The notes: generated from the letters alone by a model not told the origin. DNA of 64,000 bases from Clostridium sp. MD294 (GCF_000364165.2 NZ_CP097810.1:2296130-2360129); one strand, 5' to 3'. Shown: positions 1-9,477, counted from the stretch's first letter. Translations and numbers: made by a program.

Positions 1-392
1 TTTTAATAAAACCAAACAATCACGAATTAGGTGAAATATTTGGTGTGAAATTAAAAGGCGAGCACGAAATTATTACATATGCTAAAAAACTACAGCAAAT
101 GGGCAATAATAAAGTAAATGTTTTGGTATCTATGGCTGGTGATGGTGCAATATTGGTAGGTGCCGATGGCGAAATATATAAAACACCTGCACCAAAAGGT
201 ACTGTTGTAAATTCTGTAGGTGCTGGTGATAGTATGGTAGCGGGATTTACAGCAGGATATTTAAAAAACAATTCATTAGAAGAAGCGTTTTATATGGGTG
301 TAGCAACAGGCAGTGCAAGTGCTTTTTCGAAATATTTGGCAACAAAACCAGAAGTAGAGGCAATATTAAAGACATTAAAAAGAGAAATATAA
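1..392 (+). CDS. fruK: 1-phosphofructokinase, C-terminal part (5' end outside window)
   Basis: Open from the left edge of the window in the frame starting at base 3. The visible protein begins LIKPNNHELGEIFG, a PfkB-family substrate-side motif, and continues to the PfkB signature VNSVGAGDSMVAGF, whose GAGD aspartate is the catalytic base. FruK phosphorylates fructose-1-phosphate to fructose-1,6-bisphosphate in the cytoplasm. It lies 28 bases upstream of the fructose PTS permease, the standard fruK-fruA order, which supports FruK over other PfkB sugar kinases. The GTG at 45 is an internal valine and not a start. Confidence 0.9.
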   Translation, partial: LIKPNNHELGEIFGVKLKGEHEIITYAKKLQQMGNNKVNVLVSMAGDGAILVGADGEIYKTPAPKGTVVNSVGAGDSMVAGFTAGYLKNNSLEEAFYMGVATGSASAFSKYLATKPEVEAILKTLKREI

Positions 393-420
393 TATGACAA
401 TTTGAGAGGAGGATATTTTT

Positions 421-2304
421 ATGAAAATTACAGAATTATTATCAAAAAATTCTATATTATTGGGAGCAGCACCAAAAAGTAAAGAGGAAGCCATTGATAC
501 ATTAGTAGATTTAATGGAAAAAGGAGATAAATTAAACGATAGAGAAGGTTACAAAAAGGGAGTATTGGAGAGAGAAGCGAGCGGAACAACCGGTATAGGA
601 GAAGGAATTGCTATTCCTCATGCAAAAGTTGCAGCGGTAAAAAATCCCGGTTTAAGTTCTATGACAGTACCAGAGGGAGTGGATTATGAGTCATTAGATG
701 GCGAACCAAGTAAATTATTTTTTATGATTGCAGCTCCTGCTGAAGGTGGAGATGTACATATTGAAGTATTGCAAAGACTTTCTATGCTTTTAATGAATGA
801 AAATTTTAGAAATGACTTGTTAAATGCTAAAGATGTTGATACTTATTTAGATATTATTGACAAAGCAGAAAGAGAAAAATTTGCAGAAGAATATGCTGAT
901 GAAAAACCAGCCTCACAAAGCACTGGAGGATATGATGTATTAGCTGTTACAGCCTGCCCTACAGGTATTGCACACACATTCATGGCAGCAGAAAATTTAG
1001 CAACAAAAGGCAAAGAAAAAGGTATTTCAATCAAAGTTGAAACAAATGGCTCAGGCGGTGCTAAAAATGTATTGACAGCAGAAGAAATTAAAAATGCAAA
1101 ATGTATTATTGTTGCAGCAGATAAAAAAGTAGAAATGACACGTTTTAATGGTAAAAAAGTCATTGTTACAAAAGTTGCTGATGGTATTCACAAAGCTGAC
1201 GAATTGTTAGACAGAGCTATGGCAGGCGATGCACCAATATTTCATGCAGAAAGTGGTGCAGAAGAACAAACACAACAAAAAGGAAAAGGACTTCATACAG
1301 TATATGTTGATTTAATGAACGGTGTATCTAATATGTTACCATTTGTAATAGGTGGTGGTATTTTAATCGCATTGGCATTCTTATTTGATAATTATGAAAT
1401 CAATCCAGCAAATTTTGGTAGTAATACACCATTTGCAGCATTTTTAAAACAAGTTGGAGATAGTGCTTTTGCATTTATGTTACCTGTATTAGCTGGTTTT
1501 ATTGCTTCTAGTATAGGCGACAGACCTGCATTAGCAGTAGGTTTTGTAGGTGGATTTTTAGCAAAAGAAGGCGGCAGCGGATTTTTAGGAGCATTAGCAG
1601 CAGGATTTATAGCAGGCTATTTGATATTATCACTAAAAAAAGTATTTGACAAACTTCCTCAAAGCTTAGAAGGTATCAAACCTGTATTGCTTTATCCTCT
1701 TTGTGGTATATTACTAATAGGTGTAATTATTATATTTATTATCAATCCAATAGTAGGTGCCATAAACACAGCATTATTTAATGGTTTAAATTCAATGGGT
1801 TCCTCTAGTAAAATATTGCTTGGCATTATATTAGCTGGTATGATGTCTATTGATATGGGAGGCCCAATAAATAAAGCAGCTTATGTATTTGGTACAGCAT
1901 CTATTACAGAAGGCAATTATGAAATGATGGCAGCCGTTATGATAGGCGGCATGGTTCCCCCTCTTGCCATTGCATTAGCAACAACATTCTTTAAAAATAG
2001 ATTTACAGAAGCAGAAAGAAAATCAGGTGTTGTAAATTATATTATGGGGCTTTCATTTATTACAGAAGGTGCAATTCCTTTTGCAGCGTCTGACCCTATT
2101 CATGTCATACCAGCTTGTGCAATTGGTGCAGCAATTTCAGGAGGATTATCAATGTTTTTTAACTGTACATTGATGGCACCACATGGCGGATTATTTGTAC
2201 TTCCTGTTATAGGAAATAGTATTATGTATTTATTAGCACTCATTATTGGCTCTGTAGTTGGTACATTATTATTAGCAGTATTGAAAAAACCTATTCAAAA
2301 TTAA
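421..2304 (+). CDS. fruA: PTS fructose transporter subunit IIABC
   Basis: Protein of 627 residues with three fused PTS domains. EIIA spans about residues 1-150, with the phospho-histidine in GIAIPHAK (about H67). EIIB spans about 170-270, with the phospho-cysteine in AVTACPTGIAHT (about C179). EIIC is a multi-span membrane domain of about 290-620. It imports fructose and phosphorylates it to fructose-1-phosphate, the substrate of the upstream fruK. A GAGGAGG ribosome site precedes the ATG. The length is normal for FruA IIABC. A stem-loop follows the stop codon. Any DeoR-type regulator would lie left of the window. Confidence 0.95.
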   Translation: MKITELLSKNSILLGAAPKSKEEAIDTLVDLMEKGDKLNDREGYKKGVLEREASGTTGIGEGIAIPHAKVAAVKNPGLSSMTVPEGVDYESLDGEPSKLFFMIAAPAEGGDVHIEVLQRLSMLLMNENFRNDLLNAKDVDTYLDIIDKAEREKFAEEYADEKPASQSTGGYDVLAVTACPTGIAHTFMAAENLATKGKEKGISIKVETNGSGGAKNVLTAEEIKNAKCIIVAADKKVEMTRFNGKKVIVTKVADGIHKADELLDRAMAGDAPIFHAESGAEEQTQQKGKGLHTVYVDLMNGVSNMLPFVIGGGILIALAFLFDNYEINPANFGSNTPFAAFLKQVGDSAFAFMLPVLAGFIASSIGDRPALAVGFVGGFLAKEGGSGFLGALAAGFIAGYLILSLKKVFDKLPQSLEGIKPVLLYPLCGILLIGVIIIFIINPIVGAINTALFNGLNSMGSSSKILLGIILAGMMSIDMGGPINKAAYVFGTASITEGNYEMMAAVMIGGMVPPLAIALATTFFKNRFTEAERKSGVVNYIMGLSFITEGAIPFAASDPIHVIPACAIGAAISGGLSMFFNCTLMAPHGGLFVLPVIGNSIMYLLALIIGSVVGTLLLAVLKKPIQN

Positions 2305-2317
2305 ACAAAACCAAAAT

Positions 2318-2342
2318 AAGCCCAAGTATTTGCTTGGGCTTC
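2318..2342 (+). terminator. Stem-loop after fruA
   Basis: AGCCCAAG (2319-2326) pairs with CTTGGGCT (2333-2340) 15 bases after the fruA stop. The following T run is short, so it is a modest intrinsic terminator. A near copy of the same hairpin occurs at 2557-2578, next to the end of the convergent metal transporter gene. Confidence 0.6.
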
Positions 2343-2580
2343 TCAGTCTGTCAAAAAACCTCATTTTGCTGTAAAAAGCAAGGGGAATGGGGAGTGCAAC
2401 TCCCCATACTAATCCGCAAGGCGAGCTTTGCTCGCCTGAGGAAAACAGCGAGTTTCAAGGCTTTTAAGCCTATGAAACTCGCTGTTTATACTTCTATTTA
2501 AACAAGTTGAAAACCTGTTTTCGACTTAGCGTGTCGACTTTATCGACACGCTAATAAGCCCAAGCAAATGCTTGGGCTAT
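2343..2580. repeat. Gene-free field of consecutive stem-loops
   Basis: No gene is seen here. Inverted repeats follow one another: 2387-2407 (ATGGGGAGT/ACTCCCCAT), 2419-2437 (AGGCGAGC/GCTCGCCT), 2443-2487 (15-base arms with a second hairpin in the loop), about 2504-2527 (AAGTTGAAAAC/GTTTTCGACTT, one mismatch), 2528-2552 (AGCGTGTCGA/TCGACACGCT) and 2557-2578 (AGCCCAAG/CTTGGGCT). The last matches the fruA terminator hairpin, so near-identical hairpins flank the field. This looks like a composite palindromic repeat element between convergent genes. Confidence 0.7.
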
Positions 2581-2582
2581 TA

Positions 2583-3770
2583 TTATTGCTTTATTGTATG
2601 TTTAGAAATACTGGAATATAATCTATCTATTGTAATATCAGCAATACAACATTGCTCTAATTTTTCTATATCACATTTTATTTTTTCTGCTATATCATTG
2701 TCATTTTGTTGACATTGAAATGACACATTTACATCAAAAAATAATTTTATTTTTCCTATACTTTTTACTACTCTAAAATCATGTATTTCAAATGTATTAT
2801 CTATATTTTTTACAATTTGTTTTACTGTATGATACAGTTGTTTTGTATATTCATCTTCCATATCAATAGGGTCCATGTGTATGACCGTATCACACAAAAA
2901 TTTCTGTTTAATATCTTTTTCTATGCTGTCAATTACTTCATGTATTTTTAATATATCATCATGTGCTGACACTTCTGCATGAAGAGAAACTAGTTTTTTT
3001 TCTGCACCATAAGAGTGTATAATCAAATCATGTACTCCTAATATTCCATTGTAAGAAAGTACTTCATTTTTAATTTTTTCTACTAAATCAGAAGATGGTG
3101 CTGTTCCAATAATAGGATTAAGTGTTTCTTTTGCTGTAGTAATACCTGTATATAATATAAAAAGTGCTACCACAATACCCATATATCCATCAATATTTTT
3201 TTCAAAAAAATGTGTTATAAGCATACCTACTATAACAGCAGAAGTCGCTACTACATCTGTTAAACTATCCATTGCTGTTGCTTGTAGTGTCGCAGAAGAA
3301 ATCATAGTTCCCATTTTTTTATTGAAAAAGCACAGCCACAATTTTACCAATATAGAACACAGCATTATGAAAAGTGATACTATATGAAATGTCATTTGCT
3401 GGGGGTGTATTATTTTATCAAAAGATGCTTTTAAAAGTTCTATTCCCATTAATATAATAATAAGAGAAACTACAAAGCCTGCTACATATTCATATCTTCC
3501 GTGACCAAAAGGGTGTTCTTCATCTGGTGGTCTATCTGCCAAATGAAAACCTAAAAGTGTTGCGATAGAAGAAGCTGCATCAGATAAATTATTCAGTGCA
3601 TCTGCCATAATAGATACAGAAGATGTTATCATACCTGCAAACAACTTTACACAAAAAAGCATAAAATTGCAAAATATACCTATATATCCACTTATCACAC
3701 CACATTTTTTCCTTGCTTCACCATCTATTACATCACTTTTGACAAAATACTTTAATATAAAATGTATCAT
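2583..3770 (-). CDS. Cation diffusion facilitator (CDF) family metal transporter
   Basis: Protein of 395 residues. The N-terminal half has about six membrane segments, with the CDF metal-site signature MADALNNLSDAASS near residue 55 and the conserved HPFGHGRYEY stretch near 86. The C-terminal cytoplasmic part is long (about residue 205 onward) and probably carries the dimerisation domain plus an extension. CDF proteins export divalent metals such as Zn, Mn or Fe by proton exchange. The substrate cannot be told from the sequence. It is the last gene of a leftward run. Confidence 0.88.
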   Translation of the reverse strand: MIHFILKYFVKSDVIDGEARKKCGVISGYIGIFCNFMLFCVKLFAGMITSSVSIMADALNNLSDAASSIATLLGFHLADRPPDEEHPFGHGRYEYVAGFVVSLIIILMGIELLKASFDKIIHPQQMTFHIVSLFIMLCSILVKLWLCFFNKKMGTMISSATLQATAMDSLTDVVATSAVIVGMLITHFFEKNIDGYMGIVVALFILYTGITTAKETLNPIIGTAPSSDLVEKIKNEVLSYNGILGVHDLIIHSYGAEKKLVSLHAEVSAHDDILKIHEVIDSIEKDIKQKFLCDTVIHMDPIDMEDEYTKQLYHTVKQIVKNIDNTFEIHDFRVVKSIGKIKLFFDVNVSFQCQQNDNDIAEKIKCDIEKLEQCCIADITIDRLYSSISKHTIKQ

Positions 3771-3785
3771 ACACTCCCCCCAATA

Positions 3786-4769
3786 CTATTTTCCCCAAAT
3801 ACCTTTTACATCTGTTAAATCCCTTGTACTGATAAGATATTTTTCTATCATTTTTATAGGTTGATAAGAACGTTTTGCTTTTCTCATGCCTTCTATTCCC
3901 ATATCTTCCTCTCTATTGATTAGTTCTACCCCTTGACATTCATGCAATATATACTGCTGATTTATCATAGGATATGCTCCTTCAATATCTGTTTTTGCTT
4001 TTTCAATGTGTATCAGTTGCATAGTATTTGACAATCTTTCTCCTACTGTAAATGCAACTAATTCCCCTTTTACAAATATACAGCCACCTGTTAATCCCAA
4101 TGCTTTTCTATGACGCAATGCAAGCATTACCGATGTTCTTTCATCTGATAGTTCAACAGAATGTTCGTCTTTTTGGTCGCTCCAGTCTTCATACAGTGCA
4201 ATACATTCTTCTATCATACTATCATCTAATACAGCATATTCATAATCTGGATATTTTGATAAAAATTTATTGATGTGATTTCTTTTTCCGTGCAGTTTTT
4301 TACCTTTTAATGTAGCAAGAATTTCTCTTTCATATACATAATCCCACGCTATTTCTGTAGGCTGTACAAACAATTCAGGGCAGCATTTCAATATTTTATC
4401 TTTAAAAGGTGTCCAAACAGAACGAATTGTTGGCTCTGCACCTATATTTTTCATATAATCAAGTGCAGTATATACTGCTTCTCTATAATTTACATTTGCA
4501 CCTAATTTCGGAATTGGTGCCCAAAAATGAACAGGTACTTTTTCAAAGTCTAATTTAATATACAATACATTATCTAGCTGAGCATATTCCATTTTGCCAT
4601 TTATGCCCCATATAAAAAGATTGGCAAATGACAAATCAGAACAACCTAAATTCCATGGTTTTGTGTAGCTTTCTATAATACTTTTTGATGATAAATCTAT
4701 TGGTTTAAATTTTAATTTCTTTTTTATTTCTTGTTGCTGTATTGGCTTTATTTCTAATCCTAACTCCAT
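3786..4769 (-). CDS. DUF2156 protein (phosphatidylglycerol lysyltransferase C-terminal-like)
   Basis: Protein of 327 residues with the DUF2156 pattern: an N-terminal SFANLFIWG motif and a GNAT-like C-terminal half with GGCIFVKGELVAFTVGERL, ending with an aromatic and basic tail (RKAKRSYQPIKM). The fold is the acyltransferase-like domain found at the C-terminus of lysyl-phosphatidylglycerol synthases. There are no membrane helices, so it is not a full MprF. The substrate is unknown. It lies 15 bases from the upstream GNAT gene, so the two are likely cotranscribed. Confidence 0.8.
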   Translation of the reverse strand: MELGLEIKPIQQQEIKKKLKFKPIDLSSKSIIESYTKPWNLGCSDLSFANLFIWGINGKMEYAQLDNVLYIKLDFEKVPVHFWAPIPKLGANVNYREAVYTALDYMKNIGAEPTIRSVWTPFKDKILKCCPELFVQPTEIAWDYVYEREILATLKGKKLHGKRNHINKFLSKYPDYEYAVLDDSMIEECIALYEDWSDQKDEHSVELSDERTSVMLALRHRKALGLTGGCIFVKGELVAFTVGERLSNTMQLIHIEKAKTDIEGAYPMINQQYILHECQGVELINREEDMGIEGMRKAKRSYQPIKMIEKYLISTRDLTDVKGIWGK

Positions 4770-4784
4770 AATATCCTCCCAAAT

Positions 4785-5909
4785 TTAATACTCATCTACA
4801 ATATAACAATACTGTTTTTGATATTCATTCGCTATTTTTTTTGCATTTTCATTATGATATATTATTACCTCATTTCGTTTTTGTAACTCCTCTAAAGAGC
4901 AATAGCCTATAATTAACTGTATTGCATTTCCTGCACTTAATTTTATATCAGGTGATTTTGTTGTAGGTGTACCATCTAAATCAAATATGCCATTATTTTT
5001 TTCTATTATAGTATCCTCTATTTGTATAGCACAATTTTTTTTCTGTCCCAATGCAGCCATCAATTTCGAAATATCTAATATTCCTGCAACGCCTTTTTCT
5101 ACGACTTCCTCATAAAGAGAATTTAATTTTATGCTAACATATTCAGGCAATTTAATACTAACTTTTTTTCCTTGTGCATAGCTGCATACGCCTTCTACAA
5201 TCTTTTGATATATTTCATTATTTTCTGCTATCGTTTCTACTGCCTGTACAATATCATCTGTATCATAAAATACAGCATATCCTTTTATATCGTTATTATA
5301 TTCGTAAGCAATTACTTTTGCACTATCTACAGCATAATCTTCCATTTTTAACAAAAAATCTGCTAATGTTCTGCTGATACAGCCAGAATATTTTTGGCTG
5401 AATTTTTCATAACATTCATAAAGTAATTTAAAATTTTGATTGATTTCTTTGATATTGTCATCTTTTATAAACTGTGCTGTATTGTCTGATTTAATATATT
5501 TACAACGATTTACGGCAATATGGCCAAAACGATAATAACTGTGTAATACTGCTGGCGTATGTACAGCTAATACAAATCCTTTTTCACTTAAAATATTCAT
5601 AGTATGAGAAAACAATTCTGTCATAAGTCCTTGTTTTCTATATTTTTTATCTGTACAAACACCACAAAGCATAACGCCTTTTACTATTTTCCCTCTTACC
5701 CATATGTGCATAGGATAAGACTGCATACAACAAACAATATTATTTTCTTTTTTAATATAGGTGCAAAGACTAGGCAAAAAACGTCTTTCAAAAAGCCAGT
5801 TTTGAAATGCTTCACTATCTTCAAAACATTGCTGCCAAATATCACAATATTGTTGTTTTTGTTGTTCTGTTGCTATTTGAACCAAAATATCACTCTTTTC
5901 TTTATTCAA
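4785..5909 (-). CDS. GNAT family N-acetyltransferase (Eis-like architecture)
   Basis: Protein of 374 residues. The N-terminal GNAT domain has the acetyl-CoA loop in CGVCTDKKYRKQGLMTEL (about residues 80-105). A second GNAT-like half and a C-terminal sterol-carrier-like region with DLDGTPTTKSPDIKLS give the Eis-like layout. The acceptor is unknown. The only in-frame start near the N-terminus is TTG at 5909, with no clear Shine-Dalgarno sequence. A good promoter lies so close that the leader would be only about 9 bases, so translation may be nearly leaderless. Confidence 0.78.
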   Translation of the reverse strand: MNKEKSDILVQIATEQQKQQYCDIWQQCFEDSEAFQNWLFERRFLPSLCTYIKKENNIVCCMQSYPMHIWVRGKIVKGVMLCGVCTDKKYRKQGLMTELFSHTMNILSEKGFVLAVHTPAVLHSYYRFGHIAVNRCKYIKSDNTAQFIKDDNIKEINQNFKLLYECYEKFSQKYSGCISRTLADFLLKMEDYAVDSAKVIAYEYNNDIKGYAVFYDTDDIVQAVETIAENNEIYQKIVEGVCSYAQGKKVSIKLPEYVSIKLNSLYEEVVEKGVAGILDISKLMAALGQKKNCAIQIEDTIIEKNNGIFDLDGTPTTKSPDIKLSAGNAIQLIIGYCSLEELQKRNEVIIYHNENAKKIANEYQKQYCYIVDEY

Positions 5910-5924
5910 TGTCCATTTCGCTAC

Positions 5925-5953
5925 ATTGTATTACAAAAGAGAAAAAAAGTCAA
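5925..5953 (-). promoter_or_regulatory. Sigma-A type promoter of the GNAT-DUF2156 operon
   Basis: On the minus strand, TTGACT (5953-5948) and TACAAT (5930-5925) are 17 bases apart. The predicted start near 5918 leaves a very short leader before the TTG start codon at 5909. Confidence 0.6.
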
Positions 5954-6055
5954 ATAATAGTGGTTATCATTAGAATATAATCTATTAAAAAAGTACCAAA
6001 AAATAATTTATAATTTTTATTTTTTTATTGATACTATACAATATATTGTGCTATG

Positions 6056-6613
6056 TTATACGATTATTCTTTGTATAATTTTTTGATAAATAGGAAGCAT
6101 TTTTTGCTCAGTACAATATTTTGCTATTTCTGAAATAGGTATCCATTTTATGCCTTCTGTTTCTTTTTCATTTAATATCAAATTACTTTTTTCTGATGCC
6201 ATAAAGCAATATGTTACATTCAAATGAATATGCGGACAAACATATTCTTTATTTTTATAATGCCCTTCTACTGTTAAAATATCAAGGGATACAATACCAT
6301 TTTTAATTGGTTTTAATTCTGAAACACCTGTTTCTTGTTGCACTTCTTTCTCTGCTGTTTTTTGTAAATCATGTTCACCATCTGCGTGTCCTCCAAGCCA
6401 TGACCATGATTGATAAATTTTATGATAAATCAGAAGTATTTTATTTTTGTTTTCATTACATACTATAGCTGATGCTGTCATATGAAAAAGCATATTATTA
6501 CGATATGCTATTTTGTCATAAAACATTACAATATACTGCATCATAATAGATTTGTCTTTTTGCTCTTGTTCATTTTGAGGTTGATATAATTTAATTTCTT
6601 CTAAAAAATTCAT
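6056..6613 (-). CDS. Nudix hydrolase
   Basis: Nudix box near residues 105-130: GGHADGE followed by KEVQQETGV, which keeps the catalytic glutamates but has K for the usual R. The start chosen is ATG 6613, because AAAGGGTGG lies 8 bases upstream and the ATG overlaps the mutY stop codon as ATGA, giving 185 residues. A longer GTG start at 6625 is less likely. The substrate is unknown. Coupling to mutY suggests a role in oxidised-nucleotide housekeeping, but this is inference. Confidence 0.88.
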   Translation of the reverse strand: MNFLEEIKLYQPQNEQEQKDKSIMMQYIVMFYDKIAYRNNMLFHMTASAIVCNENKNKILLIYHKIYQSWSWLGGHADGEHDLQKTAEKEVQQETGVSELKPIKNGIVSLDILTVEGHYKNKEYVCPHIHLNVTYCFMASEKSNLILNEKETEGIKWIPISEIAKYCTEQKMLPIYQKIIQRIIV

Positions 6614-7653
6614 GTCATATTCCACCCTTTTATCACATATTCTCTAAATGCAGAAGGCAAAGCATATTTTTGTTGTAAATCGCTTTGTGTTACCCATATA
6701 AAATCAGAAGTATTTTCAAAAGAATTTGCATTTATAAAATATCCCTTCATATGCCACTCTATATGCGTAAAAATATGTTTTGCTTTTCCTATATCTTTTA
6801 TATCAGTATAATTTATCCCCCATTGTAAAAGTTGTTCTGTATTTGTTTTGTCTGTTAAAGCATTGGGCAATTCCCACAAATTAGAAAGTAATCCTTTTTC
6901 TTCTCTTTTGTGCAATGCCAATTTATTTTGACATAATATAAAAAACATCATACGATTTTCAATGCGTCTTTGCTTTTTTGTTGCTTTATGAGGAAATTCC
7001 AATACATTATTTTTTTCATATGCTTTACAATATTGCTTTATAGGACATTGTTCACATTTTGGCATACCATTTGGTAAACAAATCGTTGCTCCCAACTCCA
7101 TCAATGCTTGATTAAAAATATTAGGATTAGTATGATTTAATATTGCTTCTATACTTTCTTTGTATTCTTTTTTTAATGCTTTGTCTGTAATTTCTCTTTC
7201 ATCTGTATATAGTCGTGTCATTACTCTTAAAACATTACCATCTATTGCTGCTATTTGCTGTCCAAAAGCAATAGAGCTAATTGCTCCTGCTGTATATTCT
7301 CCTATGCCTTTTAATTGAAGCAATTTGTTATAATCATTAGGGATTTCTCCACAATATTGTTCCATAATTTGTATCGCTGCTTTTTTTAAATTTTTTGCTC
7401 TATTATAATATCCTAATCCTTGCCAAAGTTTTAATAACTTTTCATCAGACACCTCTGCCAAATGTTTTACTGTAGGTAATTCTTCTAAAAATCGCACATA
7501 ATATTCTTTTACTGCTTCTACTCTTGTCTGCTGTAACATAATTTCAGATACCCATACACCATATGCACAATGTTTTTCTCTCCAAGGTAATACACGTGCA
7601 TTTTTTTGATACCACAATACCAAATTTTGTATCATATTACTTAAGTCTTTCAT
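6610..7653 (-). CDS. mutY: A/G-specific adenine glycosylase
   Basis: Protein of 347 residues. Features include VSEIMLQQTRVE with the catalytic Glu, the helix-hairpin-helix LKGIGEYTAGAISS, the catalytic Asp in AIDGNVLRVMTR, a [4Fe-4S] loop in CLPNGMPKCEQCPIKQYC, and a C-terminal Nudix-like domain that reads the 8-oxoguanine partner base. The enzyme removes adenine mispaired with 8-oxoguanine. The stop overlaps the start of a separate Nudix hydrolase gene by 4 bases, so the two are translationally coupled. Confidence 0.95.
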   Translation of the reverse strand: MKDLSNMIQNLVLWYQKNARVLPWREKHCAYGVWVSEIMLQQTRVEAVKEYYVRFLEELPTVKHLAEVSDEKLLKLWQGLGYYNRAKNLKKAAIQIMEQYCGEIPNDYNKLLQLKGIGEYTAGAISSIAFGQQIAAIDGNVLRVMTRLYTDEREITDKALKKEYKESIEAILNHTNPNIFNQALMELGATICLPNGMPKCEQCPIKQYCKAYEKNNVLEFPHKATKKQRRIENRMMFFILCQNKLALHKREEKGLLSNLWELPNALTDKTNTEQLLQWGINYTDIKDIGKAKHIFTHIEWHMKGYFINANSFENTSDFIWVTQSDLQQKYALPSAFREYVIKGWNMT

Positions 7654-7675
7654 AATTCCTCCATATTATAAAATT

Positions 7676-7705
7676 CCCTCTACAAACAAAAAAGTTCGTA
7701 GAGGG
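7676..7705 (-). terminator. Terminator of purH
   Basis: CCCTCTAC (7676-7683) pairs with GTAGAGGG (7698-7705). On the minus strand it lies just after the purH stop and is followed by AATTTTAT. Confidence 0.75.
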
Positions 7706-7714
7706 TTATACTCA

Positions 7715-9271
7715 TTAATGTCTAAAATGCCTCATACCTGTAAACACCATAGCAATACCTGCTTTATCACAAGCATCAATAGACTCTTGGTCACGTATAG
7801 AACCGCCTGGTTGTATAATTGCTGTAATACCTGCTTTTGCACACGCTTCTACACAATCTGGGAATGGGAAAAAGGCATCAGAAGCCAATACTGCACCTTT
7901 TACTGTTTGTTCTCCTAAATGGTTTATACCATGTTCTATAGCCTGCTCACAAGCCCATATTCTATTTACTTGTCCTGGTCCAATGCCTACAGACTGCTTA
8001 TCTTTTGCTATTGCAATACCATTTGATTTGGTATATTTTACTATTTTCCATGTGAATAGTAAATCTTCCATTTCTTTATCAGAAGGTTTTCTTTGTGTTA
8101 CCACTTTTAAATCTTGTTCGACAAGCAATTCATTATCTATATCTTGCACTAATATACCACCAGATACTTTTTTAATGTCAATAGAACCTGCTGGCTGTTT
8201 TTGTGTAATATCTTGCAATGTCATTAAACGAATGTTTTTCTTTTTTTCCAATATTTCAAGTGCTTCTTTTTCAAATGATGGTGCAAGCACAATTTCTACA
8301 AATATTTTATTAATTTCTTCCGCTGTTTTTTTATCTATTTCTCTATTAGAAACAATAATACCTCCAAATATAGAAACAGTATCTGAATGATACGCTTTCA
8401 TATAAGCATCATAAATATTTTTTGCACTTGCTACACCACAAGGGTTAGCGTGCTTACAAGCTACAATAGTAGGTTCGTCATATTCTTTTAAAAGTTCCAA
8501 AGCACCATTTGTATCATTGATATTATTAAATGAAAGTTCTTTTCCATGAAGTTGTACAGCATTCGTCAAAACACCTTTGCTGTTTCCTACTTCTGCATAA
8601 AATGCTGCCTTTTGATGAGGATTTTCTCCATATCTCATTTCCTGCACTTTTTCATATGTCAAACTTAATGTATTTGGAAATTGTTCTATACCTGCCTGTT
8701 TTTTCATATAATCTGCTATCAAACTATCATAATGTGCTGTGTGCATAAACACTTTTGTACTTAAATAAAATTTTGTTTTTACTGAAATTTCATTATTTTG
8801 TTTTAATTCTGAAAGTACTTTGTTATAATCTTCTGGGTCAATAATAACTGCTACATCTTGATAATTTTTTGCTGCTGCTCTTATCATGGTAGGCCCACCA
8901 ATATCAATATTTTCTATTGCCTGCTCTATTGTTACATCTTGTTTTAATATTGTTTGTTTAAAAGGATACAAATTTACTACTACTATATCAATGGTATCAA
9001 TACCTAATTCTGAAAGTTGTTTCATATGTTCTGTATTTCCTCTTATAGCAAGTATACCAGCGTGTATAGAAGGGTGTAATGTTTTTACTCTGCCATCTAA
9101 ACATTCTGGAAAATTAGTTACACTTGATATGCCAATGCAGGAAATACCTGCACTTTGTAATGTATGATAAGTTCCTCCTGTAGATATAATTTCTATCCCT
9201 AAACTAGACAGCTCTTTTGCAAATTCTACTATGCCTGTTTTATCAGATACACTAATTAATGCACGTTTCAT
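7715..9271 (-). CDS. purH: Bifunctional AICAR formyltransferase/IMP cyclohydrolase
   Basis: Protein of 518 residues when started at ATG 9271 ([14 protein letters not shown]), which has AAAGGAGG upstream and the usual PurH length. The open frame extends further upstream only through the riboswitch. The N-terminal cyclohydrolase (MGS-like) domain includes ISTGGT and the [10 protein letters not shown] motif. The C-terminal formyltransferase domain has MRYGENPHQ and [10 protein letters not shown]. It carries out the last two steps of purine synthesis (AICAR to FAICAR to IMP). The leader carries a ZTP riboswitch, so expression should rise when ZMP/ZTP builds up under folate shortage. Confidence 0.97.
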   Translation of the reverse strand: MKRALISVSDKTGIVEFAKELSSLGIEIISTGGTYHTLQSAGISCIGISSVTNFPECLDGRVKTLHPSIHAGILAIRGNTEHMKQLSELGIDTIDIVVVNLYPFKQTILKQDVTIEQAIENIDIGGPTMIRAAAKNYQDVAVIIDPEDYNKVLSELKQNNEISVKTKFYLSTKVFMHTAHYDSLIADYMKKQAGIEQFPNTLSLTYEKVQEMRYGENPHQKAAFYAEVGNSKGVLTNAVQLHGKELSFNNINDTNGALELLKEYDEPTIVACKHANPCGVASAKNIYDAYMKAYHSDTVSIFGGIIVSNREIDKKTAEEINKIFVEIVLAPSFEKEALEILEKKKNIRLMTLQDITQKQPAGSIDIKKVSGGILVQDIDNELLVEQDLKVVTQRKPSDKEMEDLLFTWKIVKYTKSNGIAIAKDKQSVGIGPGQVNRIWACEQAIEHGINHLGEQTVKGAVLASDAFFPFPDCVEACAKAGITAIIQPGGSIRDQESIDACDKAGIAMVFTGMRHFRH

Positions 9272-9308
9272 AAAAATATCCTCCTTTATTTGTTCCCTTT
9301 TATCACAT

Positions 9309-9412
9309 AAAAAAAACCGTCTGGGTATTTCTATGTGATGCCCAGGCGGTCGGCTTTTCCATTTGTACTCCCTGTGGTTTACCCACTTCCGCCAGTTATA
9401 CAAATGCTTATT
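9309..9412 (-). promoter_or_regulatory. ZTP (pfl) riboswitch with overlapping terminator, purH leader
   Basis: Read on the minus strand, the leader has the pfl hallmarks: an ACTGGCGGAAG helix region, a GGGAGTACA segment, then the conserved CCGCCTGGGC near 9349-9340. CCGCCTGGG (9349-9341) can instead pair with CCCAGACGG (9325-9317), followed by eight T residues, forming an intrinsic terminator that destroys the aptamer core. This is the known ZTP ON-switch design. In addition ATCACATA (9339-9332) is a perfect complement of TATGTGAT (9309-9302) just after the T run, a possible anti-terminator. Confidence 0.92.
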
Positions 9413-9419
9413 TTTTTTT

Positions 9420-9448
9420 ATTATATCTCATTTTTTGTCATCTATCAA
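9420..9448 (-). promoter_or_regulatory. Promoter of purH
   Basis: On the minus strand, TTGATA (9448-9443) and TATAAT (9425-9420) are separated by 17 bases. The predicted start near 9412 puts the whole ZTP riboswitch in the transcript. The promoter lies downstream of the clpB stop. Confidence 0.75.
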
Positions 9449-9477
9449 TACAAAATTACAATTCATTACAGTAAACA

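Noticed and set aside
9272..9403. 44-residue N-terminal extension of PurH
   Set aside because: The extra codons are the ZTP riboswitch sequence. A good ribosome site and the family N-terminus place the start at 9271.
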